DNA of 64,000 bases from Spirochaetaceae bacterium (lineage in GTDB: Bacteria; Spirochaetota; Spirochaetia; Treponematales; Treponemataceae): the NCBI GenBank assembly GCA_017416145.1, contig JAFQDD010000022.1, positions 1 through 64,000 of the forward strand, in the 5' to 3' direction. Positions 1-6,444 of this stretch are shown here, one piece after another. A program made the translations under genes and the position numbers. Each line of letters begins with the position of its first letter. Within the stretch, counting starts at the first letter, position 1. A model generated the notes under the pieces. The model saw nothing but the letters and a program-made list of their open reading frames with translations, made no database searches and was not told the DNA's origin.

Positions 1-28
1 ATTCTGTCATGTTTGGTTTATTTCCCAT
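1..28 (-). CDS. Start of an unidentified gene running off the window
   Basis: On the minus strand an ATG at position 28 is preceded by a strong AAGGAGG ribosome binding site (about 37-43) and by a consensus promoter, so a gene begins here and leaves the window after nine codons (MGNKPNMTE). Nothing can be said about its function. Its promoter overlaps the 3' end of the radical SAM gene upstream on the same strand. Confidence 0.6.
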
Positions 29-49
29 AACTTAACCTCCTTGATTATT

Positions 50-78
50 ATAATATATTATTCTTGATTTTTTGTCAA
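50..78 (-). promoter_or_regulatory. Sigma-70-type promoter for the gene leaving the window
   Basis: Read on the minus strand: TTGACA (73-78), 17-nt spacer, TATTAT (50-55), followed by AAGGAGG and ATG. The -35 box lies just past the stop codon of the radical SAM gene, so the partial gene can be transcribed independently of the RiPP cassette. Confidence 0.6.
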
Positions 79-88
79 TGGTAAATAA

Positions 89-1393
89 TCAAAATATTAA
101 TTTTTTTTTATTTTTTTTGAGTGTGTAAGGGGATAATTCCGTATTTTTTTCTGAATTATCCCAAATTTCTTGAAGTGGAGTTTCTGTAAGATTTCCTAAA
201 ACCATTTCTTGCCATCCAGCACATGGATAAACATTTCCATTTGCAACCATACAACAAGTAGAAACTCCAACTCCACAAAGACGCCGTTCTGGATTAAATT
301 GGGCTTCGTTACAACGCTTTACAAAATCTGGCTCTAAAATTGCGTTTTGATAATCTTCGTCCCCTTCCATAATGCTTTTAATAACATTTCCAGCTTCTTC
401 TACAGTTAGACGATTTGCAAGATTTTCTGTTTCATGATTATATTGAGCCATCATAATATAATCTGTTTGGGCTCTAATTTTGTGTTCATGACACCATGCA
501 AGAACTTCTTTATAATCATCTTTGTTGCCTTTCATTGTAGGGCAACTTACATGAAGGGGAATATCGTTTTCTACAAGTTTTAAAATTGCAGCTTTTGTTT
601 TTTCAAAACTTCCTTTTACTGCTGTAATTGCATCATGATGTTCTGGGTTCATTGAATATAAAGAAACTTGAACGCTAGAAACATTTCCTGCCTTCATTTC
701 TGCAATAATTTCATCATTTAATAAAGTCAAGTTTGAAAGAATGTTTACATAAAAATCATATTTTTTTGCAGCCCGTAAAAATTCAATAAACTGTGGGTGC
801 ATCATTGGTTCTCCACCGCTTAATGTAACAGAAAGAACTCCCATTTTGCTAAGTTGTTCAAGAGTGCTGTAATAAAGTTCTGGAGTAATGTCGTATAATT
901 TATATTTATGTGGAATATAACAGTGAACACAGCGTTCGTTACATCTACTTGTAAGTTCTATTTGAAACGATGTTAAATGAGGTTTATCTTTAAAATGTTT
1001 TTCTAAAAATTCTTGAGTATCTGAATCTGCTCTTTGAATAGCAGGAGTAAAATCTTCTTTTATAGTTTTTGGTTCAAAAACTTTGTATGTAAAACCTGTG
1101 TCTTTTGCGTTTAATTCATCTTCAGTTTCGCCACTTACTAAAAAACCATCTTCTACAAGAATGTCGTAAAATTCTTTTGCGTCGTTATAAAGTGTTTCTC
1201 TATCTACACCGACAAACTGTGGTAAAATTTTATCTACAAGTTGGTCTAGTGATTGTGGAGTACGATTTACTGCACATAAAAAAACTGTTCCGCTTTCGTT
1301 TACAGTTCTGTCGTTAAAAAGTCCAGTTGATGTAATGTAACCAACTCCGTCGTAATTGCGTATGTAAGTGTCTTTTTTTTGTCGGTAAAGCAT
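89..1393 (-). CDS. Radical SAM/SPASM peptide maturase with N-terminal PqqD-like domain
   Basis: 434 residues. Residues about 15-95 resemble a PqqD-like RiPP recognition element. The radical SAM core begins near residue 145 with the cluster motif CNERCVHC (CX3CX2C), followed by the SAM-binding LSGGEP motif. The C-terminal part has the Cys-rich SPASM pattern (CGVGVSTCC, then NVYPCAGW) that holds auxiliary iron-sulfur clusters. This architecture is that of enzymes that install crosslinks or other modifications on ribosomal peptides. The start lies 3 nt after the stop of the zinc-ribbon gene and downstream of a 40-residue Cys-containing peptide gene, so the three read as one RiPP operon. The exact modification is not predictable; the C-terminus is Lys-rich. 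Confidence 0.85.
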   Translation of the reverse strand: MLYRQKKDTYIRNYDGVGYITSTGLFNDRTVNESGTVFLCAVNRTPQSLDQLVDKILPQFVGVDRETLYNDAKEFYDILVEDGFLVSGETEDELNAKDTGFTYKVFEPKTIKEDFTPAIQRADSDTQEFLEKHFKDKPHLTSFQIELTSRCNERCVHCYIPHKYKLYDITPELYYSTLEQLSKMGVLSVTLSGGEPMMHPQFIEFLRAAKKYDFYVNILSNLTLLNDEIIAEMKAGNVSSVQVSLYSMNPEHHDAITAVKGSFEKTKAAILKLVENDIPLHVSCPTMKGNKDDYKEVLAWCHEHKIRAQTDYIMMAQYNHETENLANRLTVEEAGNVIKSIMEGDEDYQNAILEPDFVKRCNEAQFNPERRLCGVGVSTCCMVANGNVYPCAGWQEMVLGNLTETPLQEIWDNSEKNTELSPYTLKKNKKKLIF

Positions 1394-1396
1394 GAT

Positions 1397-1570
1397 TTAG
1401 TTTTCCTCTGTTATTTTTTCATAATCTGCATTACAATCGCTGCATAACTGAGTTTTTGAATTATCTTTTAAATCTGATTTAGGAATTTCATTTCCACATT
1501 TTGAACAAAAAATTCCGCTTTTTCTATCATCATCTTCTTTTGCTTCCATTTCTTTTTTTGCTAATCCCAT
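1397..1570 (-). CDS. Small zinc-ribbon protein of the RiPP cassette
   Basis: 57 residues, from ATG at 1570 (preceded by AGGAAGGAA) to TAA at 1397. It has an acidic/lysine-rich N-terminus and two CxxC pairs (FCSKCG and LCSDC) that form a classical zinc ribbon. It lies between the precursor and the maturase, 3 nt from the maturase start, so translation is probably coupled. Its role is unknown; an accessory or metal-handling function in peptide maturation is an inference from position only. Confidence 0.7.
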   Translation of the reverse strand: MGLAKKEMEAKEDDDRKSGIFCSKCGNEIPKSDLKDNSKTQLCSDCNADYEKITEEN

Positions 1571-1591
1571 AATCATTTCCTTCCTAATTAT

Positions 1592-1628
1592 AAAAAAATT
1601 ACACCCTCTTTTTTACATGGCAGGGTGT
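1592..1628 (-). terminator. Hairpin with U-run after the precursor gene (attenuator)
   Basis: On the minus strand ACACCCT (1622-1628) pairs with AGGGTGT (1601-1607) and is followed by an AATTTTTTT tract (1592-1600). It lies between the precursor peptide and the two downstream genes. This fits partial termination giving far more precursor than maturase, which is common in RiPP operons. Confidence 0.65.
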
Positions 1629-1652
1629 ATCCACCATGATAGAACTAGTAAA

Positions 1653-1775
1653 CTACCGTGTTCTTTCGCATTCTTGACATGTAATGTCCCAGGTCATATT
1701 CTTTGCAGGACATCCAGCTGCGTAGCTACCTGTAGAAGCGTTTTGTGCTACTACTTGTGGTTTTGTATAAGCCAT
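1653..1775 (-). CDS. Putative RiPP precursor peptide
   Basis: 40 residues, ATG at 1775 preceded by GGAGG with 8-nt spacing, stop TAG at 1653. The peptide has a leader-like N-terminus (MAYTKPQVVAQNAS), a TGSYAAGCPAKN block, then CQEC and a C-terminal ERTR. Three cysteines (residues 22, 33, 36) are potential modification sites. It is the first gene downstream of a consensus promoter and is followed by an attenuator, a zinc-ribbon gene and a SPASM maturase. I recognise the GCP block as typical of small Cys-containing peptides beside SPASM enzymes, but I cannot assign a named family. It overlaps a spurious plus-strand reading frame. Confidence 0.75.
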   Translation of the reverse strand: MAYTKPQVVAQNASTGSYAAGCPAKNMTWDITCQECERTR

Positions 1776-1841
1776 AGTTTTACCTCCGTATCCATCTTTA
1801 AAAAAAGACAGAGAATTAACTTCGTTTAGAAGTCAAATATT

Positions 1842-1870
1842 ATTGTACTTTAGTATTTTTATATAGTCAA
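1842..1870 (-). promoter_or_regulatory. Promoter of the RiPP cassette
   Basis: Minus strand: TTGACT (1865-1870), 17-nt spacer, TACAAT (1842-1847). The predicted start of transcription is about 60 nt upstream of the precursor ATG. It sits back to back with the promoter of the divergent XRE gene, whose -10 box is at 1881-1886. Confidence 0.65.
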
Positions 1871-1892
1871 TGAATATTTATATAATAGTATT

Positions 1893-2189
1893 ATGGAAAT
1901 TGACAGGGAAATTATGTTTGGACAACAAATAAAAAAACTGCGAATGTTAAAAAATCTGAGTCAAGTAGACTTAGCAAATAAATTGAATGTTACAAAGCAA
2001 AGTGTTTCAAATTGGGAAAATGAAAATATAATGCCGTCTGTAGATATGCTTATAAAAATAGCAAAGTATTTTAATGTTACAACAGATTATCTTTTAGGCT
2101 TGTCCGAAAAACATACATTAAACTCTGATGGACTCTCTGATTTACAAATTTCACATATCCAAACAATAATTGACGATATTCTTCAGTAG
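1893..2189 (+). CDS. XRE-family HTH transcriptional regulator
   Basis: 98 residues. Residues about 8-65 are a Cro/CI-type helix-turn-helix: LRMLKNLSQVDLANKLNV, then TKQSVSNWENE and MLIKIAKYFNVTTDYLLG. The ATG at 1893 lies exactly 6 nt after a TATAAT box (1881-1886), so the mRNA may be leaderless. An alternative start at 1914 has a weak AGGG before it. The gene is divergent from the RiPP cassette and shares its promoter region, so it is the likely regulator of that cassette (inference). Confidence 0.8.
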   Translation: MEIDREIMFGQQIKKLRMLKNLSQVDLANKLNVTKQSVSNWENENIMPSVDMLIKIAKYFNVTTDYLLGLSEKHTLNSDGLSDLQISHIQTIIDDILQ

Positions 2190-2203
2190 GGATGGGGAAA
2201 TCT

Positions 2204-2280
2204 ATTTCGCAAAATCAATAAAAATTCAAAAATGCGAAACGTATTTCGCAAAATCGAAAAATTTTCAAAATTGCGAAATA
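2204..2280. repeat. Tandem pair of palindromic units (TTTCGCA...TGCGAAA)
   Basis: Two imperfect copies of an approximately 38-bp unit lie head to tail (about 2204-2240 and 2241-2280). Each starts with ATTTCGCAAAATC and ends with TGCGAAA, so each is itself an inverted repeat. They lie after the XRE gene and could be a bidirectional terminator or protein binding sites. Confidence 0.5.
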
Positions 2281-2332
2281 GAATAGTCTTAATATTCTTT
2301 AAGAAACTTTTAGAGGTAAGGGTGAAAATTGA

Positions 2333-3298
2333 TTAGTTTATAATTTTTTTGGGAATTATTTCTTGATAATCAATTATTTGATTTCCAAAATCAGGATTGT
2401 CTTTTAGAATTTCATTTAAGCTCTCTTGAGTATAACCATATTCAATGAATTTTTCCCAGTTACACATAATCACTCCACCATTAAAATTGTATTTCCCAAG
2501 ATATTCTCCAAGATTTCCATAAGGGGATTTCTTTACTAACCAAAGGCCATATTTCTTTAAATTATTAGCAATTTTAATTCCTGCTTCAGTACTAGTTCCA
2601 ATATAATAATTGGAAATATTACCTTTTTGGTCGTATTCAATGTGTTGTAGTTTTAGAAGCCTCATTTTTACTGTTCTGTAACCTGTGTATCCTTGTTTAA
2701 GTCGAAAAGCTGAATATTCACAATAATCAGGAAAATTTCCAGTGTAAAATGAAAAATCAGGACTTTCTCCTGAATAATAAATGTTGTTTCCATTTATATC
2801 GGTTTCTTCAGTGTGTAAAATTTTGTTTTCGCCAGTTAAAAGCATATTTACGGCATCAACGTAGGCAAGCATAAAATATAATCCATAACCATCTTTTTTA
2901 TTAAATTCATAAAAGACATGGGAGTCTAGTACTTCTGTTGTATATCCATTTGTCCAAACATAACCAATATAAAATTTTTCATCATTTATGTAATACATTA
3001 AGGAACTTTCTGTTTCATTAAAAAGTTCGTGTATGGAATTTTCATTTTCACGGTTTTCTAGTGAGTTGTTTATAAGATTTGATTCAATTCCGTAAGCCCA
3101 TCCGAATTTTTCTTTTCCATCAGTAGATGTGAATTCATTTATATATATTTTTACAGTTCCCTGTTCTTTTTTCCATGTTTTGTCATAGAAACAAAAAATT
3201 TCATTATTTATATTTCGTTCAAGAACAAGTTTTTCTGCAAATACAGAAGAACAAAAAGCGACTAAAAAAACGGTGATTAAAAATGTTATCTTTTTCAT
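2333..3298 (-). CDS. Secreted protein of unknown function
   Basis: 322 residues from the chosen start MKKITFLITVFLVAF, a clear Sec signal peptide with a likely signal peptidase I site after SSVFA. An upstream in-frame ATG at 3361 would bury the signal peptide, so it is less likely. The mature protein is rich in Tyr, Asn and Glu and has no domain that I recognise. It follows a TATAAT-like box on the minus strand. It is probably periplasmic or surface-exposed. It lies downstream of a toxin-antitoxin pair but seems to have its own promoter. Confidence 0.6.
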   Translation of the reverse strand: MKKITFLITVFLVAFCSSVFAEKLVLERNINNEIFCFYDKTWKKEQGTVKIYINEFTSTDGKEKFGWAYGIESNLINNSLENRENENSIHELFNETESSLMYYINDEKFYIGYVWTNGYTTEVLDSHVFYEFNKKDGYGLYFMLAYVDAVNMLLTGENKILHTEETDINGNNIYYSGESPDFSFYTGNFPDYCEYSAFRLKQGYTGYRTVKMRLLKLQHIEYDQKGNISNYYIGTSTEAGIKIANNLKKYGLWLVKKSPYGNLGEYLGKYNFNGGVIMCNWEKFIEYGYTQESLNEILKDNPDFGNQIIDYQEIIPKKIIN

Positions 3299-3367
3299 TA
3301 GTTTTATATCCATTGTAGAATATATTATAGATGATTTTTTGAGGAAGTCTAGTTTAAACACAGTTGC

Positions 3368-3799
3368 TTAATCTTCAAACCAGTTTTCCATCATTAAGTT
3401 AGAAACATTGGCGATATGTTCAAAATCCTTTGTATTTCGGGTTACTAAAATCATATTGTTTGCAATGGCGATACTGGCAATTTGTAAATCGAAATCTTGG
3501 GGGATTTTTCCAATTTCTTCTAAGCGAGGATATAAGTCTGAATAAACGGTGGCTGCGTGTTCGTCAAAGGGGACAATATCAAATTGTTCGTGGATAATTT
3601 CATTGTAGTAGGCCGAAAGTGCTTCTTTTTTCTTTCCCTCTGGCATACGTTTTAGACCGGCCAAGGATTCTGCCCAAGTGATAGAACTTATATCTGCAAA
3701 ATCTTTCTTTTCCATAAAAAGTTTTACCACATTTGGATTTGGATTAGGTTTTCTAATTTCTGAAATAATATTTGTATCAAATAAATAAAAACTTTTCAT
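3368..3799 (-). CDS. vapC: PIN-domain toxin, VapC family
   Basis: 143 residues, the usual length for VapC. The conserved acidic residues of the PIN nuclease are visible: Asp in FDTNIISEIRKP near residue 8, Glu in TWAESLAGL near 44, Asp in DFDLQIASIA near 103, and TRNTKDF near 120. VapC enzymes are Mg-dependent RNases, often tRNA-specific; the target here is unknown. The start lies 2 nt downstream of the antitoxin stop, so the two genes form a standard antitoxin-toxin operon. Confidence 0.88.
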   Translation of the reverse strand: MKSFYLFDTNIISEIRKPNPNPNVVKLFMEKKDFADISSITWAESLAGLKRMPEGKKKEALSAYYNEIIHEQFDIVPFDEHAATVYSDLYPRLEEIGKIPQDFDLQIASIAIANNMILVTRNTKDFEHIANVSNLMMENWFED

Positions 3800-3801
3800 A
3801 T

Positions 3802-4083
3802 CTAAAAATCCTCTAAATTTCGCAAATTGGATTTTTGGCGGGGTTTTTCAAAATATTCTTTTTCTTCATCTTCTGTTAAAAAACTGTCTGAATATTTTTC
3901 TTTCCAATGATTTAATACAAGTTCAAATTTGTCTACCTTTGGTTGATTTTCCAAATTAGGCTTGTTTACCAAATATGCCACAGGAGTTCCGTGCCGGGTG
4001 ATTTCAAAAGATTCCCCAAGCTCAACCATATGAATAAAATGAGGAAGTTTATTTTTTGCTTCGTAAATTGGTACAGATGTCAT
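3802..4083 (-). CDS. Phd/YefM-type antitoxin paired with VapC
   Basis: 93 residues from the second in-frame ATG (4083). The first ATG (4095) is discounted because a GGAGGGAAAA ribosome binding site overlaps it and points to 4083. The N-terminal 50 residues match the Phd/YefM DNA-binding fold (VPIYEAKNKLPHFIHMVE, then ITRHGTPVAYLV). The C-terminal part (WKEKYSD, EKEYFEKPR) is the charged toxin-wrapping tail. An inverted repeat overlaps its promoter, as expected for autoregulation. Confidence 0.85.
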   Translation of the reverse strand: MTSVPIYEAKNKLPHFIHMVELGESFEITRHGTPVAYLVNKPNLENQPKVDKFELVLNHWKEKYSDSFLTEDEEKEYFEKPRQKSNLRNLEDF

Positions 4084-4108
4084 TTTTCCCTCCAAAGTGT
4101 ATATAAAT

Positions 4109-4147
4109 AAATTAGTCTAAAATAGCCATATTGTCAAATATAGCTAT
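4109..4147 (-). promoter_or_regulatory. Promoter and operator of the toxin-antitoxin operon
   Basis: Minus strand: TTGACA (4132-4137), 17 nt, TAATTT (4109-4114). An 11-bp inverted repeat (ATAGCYATATT, arms 4122-4132 and 4137-4147, one mismatch) is centred on the -35 box. Binding there by the antitoxin would block RNA polymerase. Confidence 0.6.
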
Positions 4148-4205
4148 AAAATTTTATGTTTTTTTTCATATTGTCGAAATGTGAATATTTTGACATACTG
4201 AAAAT

Positions 4206-5384
4206 ATGATTTCTTTACTTTCTAAACTATTTATCAAAGATTATAAAAATTACACAGATTCTAATGTACGCACTCAGTACGGTGTTTTGTGTGGTGGATA
4301 CGGTATTTTTTTGAATATTTTGCTTTTTGTGGCAAAGTTTATTGGTGGAACAATTTCTGCTTCTGTGGCAATGATTGCAGACGCTTTTAACAACTTGTCT
4401 GATGCTGCCAGTTCTGTGGTAAATATTTTGGGATTCAAACTTGCCAGTAAAAAGCCAGACCCAGAACATCCTTTTGGCCATGGGCGGATGGAATATGTTT
4501 CTGGTCTTGTAATTTCTGGTTTAATCTTTTTAATGGCTTTTGAATTGCTAAAATCTTCTTTTGAAAGTTTAATTCAAGGAATAAAAGAGCCTGTTCAATC
4601 AGAATTTAGCTTAATATCCCTTGTTATAATGATTTTGGCCATTTTTGTAAAACTTTATATGTATTTTTACAATCATTCTGTGGCAAAAAAAATCAATTCT
4701 GTTTCTTTGGAAGCAACTGCCAAAGATAGCCTTTCAGACACAATATCAACCTTTGTGGTAATTCTTTCTATTGTATTGGGGCAATTTACCACCTTCCCTG
4801 TGGACGGCGTGGCTGGAATCCTTGTTTCTTTCTTTATTTTCTATGCGGGATATGAAGCTGCAAAAGAAACTTTGCAACCACTTCTTGGCACAAAGCCGGA
4901 AGAAGACTTTGTAAAGGAAATAGAAGAAGAAGTTCTAAAACACAAGCCTATTGTGGGAATCCACGATTTAGTTGTTCACGATTATGGACCAGGACGAAAG
5001 ATGATTTCTCTTCACGCAGAAGTTCCTGGGGATATGGATATTTTTGAGCTTCACGACGTAATTGATATTACAGAAGTGGAAGTTGCCACAAAATTTGGCT
5101 GCGAAACTGTTATCCACCTTGACCCAATTGATATTAACAATCCACAGTTGGCAAAAAACAAAGAAATTGTTTCTGAAATTGTAAAAGCCATTGATGAAAG
5201 TCTTTCCATCCACGATTTTAGAATGGTTCCAGGAGAAACTCACACTAACTTGATATTTGATGTAGTAAAGCCTTTTGATTGTAAAATTGCTGACGAAGTG
5301 CTACTTTCCACAATCCGAGAAAAAGTTCTGGCAAAGCTACCAAATCATTTTTGTGTAATCGCAGTTGATAGACCATATTGTTAA
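4206..5384 (+). CDS. Cation diffusion facilitator, probable manganese efflux
   Basis: 392 residues, slightly longer than usual because of an extended C-terminal cytoplasmic domain. It has about six membrane segments in the first 215 residues. The metal-site motifs are NNLSD in helix 2 (within ADAFNNLSD) and DSLSD in helix 5. The Asn/Asp plus Asp/Asp arrangement is typical of manganese CDFs rather than zinc ones, so Mn(II) export is my preferred inference. HPFGHGR after helix 2 is also conserved in the family. The start codon lies 6 nt after a possible -10 box (CATACT, 4194-4199, with TTGTCG 17 nt upstream) and has no Shine-Dalgarno sequence. Confidence 0.88.
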   Translation: MISLLSKLFIKDYKNYTDSNVRTQYGVLCGGYGIFLNILLFVAKFIGGTISASVAMIADAFNNLSDAASSVVNILGFKLASKKPDPEHPFGHGRMEYVSGLVISGLIFLMAFELLKSSFESLIQGIKEPVQSEFSLISLVIMILAIFVKLYMYFYNHSVAKKINSVSLEATAKDSLSDTISTFVVILSIVLGQFTTFPVDGVAGILVSFFIFYAGYEAAKETLQPLLGTKPEEDFVKEIEEEVLKHKPIVGIHDLVVHDYGPGRKMISLHAEVPGDMDIFELHDVIDITEVEVATKFGCETVIHLDPIDINNPQLAKNKEIVSEIVKAIDESLSIHDFRMVPGETHTNLIFDVVKPFDCKIADEVLLSTIREKVLAKLPNHFCVIAVDRPYC

Positions 5385-5476
5385 AACATTTTGTTTGCTT
5401 TTTGGGAATTTTAGGATTATACTTTAGTCATAACAAAATATTTTTGTTGGTGCCAATCATTTTCAAGGAGGACGAA

Positions 5477-5764
5477 ATGAACACAACTATAAACGCTGTA
5501 GGGTTTACTCTAGACCAAGATCAACAAGATTTAATTAACAAAAAGGTAGAACGCATTAAATATGCAGACGACTTAATTCAAAATTGTGCAATCAAAGTAA
5601 AAGAAGACAAAAAATACTACTTTGACGCAACAGTAAACTTCCGTTGGGGAGCAACTGCTCACGTAGAAGCAGAAGAATATGATTTTGCAGCTTGTCTAAA
5701 CAAAATGATGGATATGCTTGATCTTAAAATCAAAAAAGAAAAGGATAAAATCCAAGAAAAATAA
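5477..5764 (+). CDS. hpf: Ribosome hibernation/stress factor, HPF/YfiA family (short form)
   Basis: 95 residues from ATG 5477, which has a near-perfect AAGGAGG 6 nt upstream; an upstream in-frame start that overlaps the CDF gene is unlikely. The fold pattern of HPF/RaiA is visible: NTTINAVGFTLDQDQQDLINKKV, IKVKEDKKYYFDATVNF, then HVEAEEYDFAACLNKMMDML. The family binds the 30S decoding channel in stationary phase and inhibits translation. The short form lacks the C-terminal dimerisation domain of long HPF. It is followed 24 nt later by rubrerythrin, so the two may share a stress-related transcript. Confidence 0.78.
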   Translation: MNTTINAVGFTLDQDQQDLINKKVERIKYADDLIQNCAIKVKEDKKYYFDATVNFRWGATAHVEAEEYDFAACLNKMMDMLDLKIKKEKDKIQEK

Positions 5765-5788
5765 TTCTTAATAATATCGAGGGAAAAA

Positions 5789-6322
5789 ATGGACTTAAAA
5801 GGAACAAAAACTGAACAAAACTTAATGGCAGCCTTTGCAGGAGAAAGCCAAGCAAGAAACAAGTACACATATTTCGCATCTGTTGCAAAAAAAGAAGGAT
5901 ACGAGCAAATTGCAGAAATCTTTCTAAAAACAGCAGATAACGAAAAAGAACACGCTAAACTTTGGTTCAAAGCTTTAGGTGAACTTGGAGATACAGCAAA
6001 AAATCTTGCAGCTGCTGCTGAAGGTGAAAACTACGAATGGACAGAAATGTACGAAAACTTTGCAAAAGATGCAGAAGAAGAAGGTTTCAAAGCTCTTGCA
6101 GCACAATTTAGAAAAGTTGCAGCAATTGAGAAAACCCACGAAGAAAGATACCGTGCACTTCTAAACAACGTAGAAATGAACAGAGTATTTGAAAAAGCAG
6201 AAGAAGCAATTTGGGAATGTCGCAACTGTGGACACCTTGTAATGGGTAAAAAAGCTCCAGAAGCATGTCCAGTTTGTGCTCATCCAAAGAGCTTTTTTGA
6301 AATCCGCAAGGAAAACTACTAA
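5789..6322 (+). CDS. rbr: Rubrerythrin
   Basis: 177 residues, normal length. The N-terminal ferritin-like domain carries two Glu/ExxH iron-binding repeats (GESQARNKY with NEKEH; DAEEEGF with IEKTH). The C-terminal rubredoxin-like domain has two zinc/iron knuckles, CRNCG and CPVC, near residues 142 and 158. Rubrerythrin reduces hydrogen peroxide in anaerobes. GAGGG precedes the ATG. A clear terminator follows 40 nt downstream. Confidence 0.95.
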   Translation: MDLKGTKTEQNLMAAFAGESQARNKYTYFASVAKKEGYEQIAEIFLKTADNEKEHAKLWFKALGELGDTAKNLAAAAEGENYEWTEMYENFAKDAEEEGFKALAAQFRKVAAIEKTHEERYRALLNNVEMNRVFEKAEEAIWECRNCGHLVMGKKAPEACPVCAHPKSFFEIRKENY

Positions 6323-6363
6323 TTTAGTTTATAAACAAAAAGCTACTAACTAAATAAAGCGAA

Positions 6364-6407
6364 AAGCTGTCCTAGAAGTTAATCTTCAAAAAGGACAGCT
6401 TTTTTTG
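6364..6407 (+). terminator. Rho-independent terminator after rubrerythrin
   Basis: AAGCTGTCCT (6364-6373) pairs perfectly with AGGACAGCTT (6392-6401), followed by a run of T. The A-rich flank also permits use on the opposite strand by the hybrid kinase gene that ends at 6445. Confidence 0.8.
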
Positions 6408-6444
6408 TTTGAACTTAGCAAATCATCAATTTTATAGAATAAAT

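Noticed and set aside
1617-1829. Plus-strand reading frame opposite the RiPP precursor
   Set aside because: It is the antisense shadow of the precursor gene, which has promoter, ribosome binding site and motif support.
5378-5476. Longer hibernation factor starting inside the CDF gene
   Set aside because: The ATG at 5477 has a near-perfect ribosome binding site and matches the family N-terminus.
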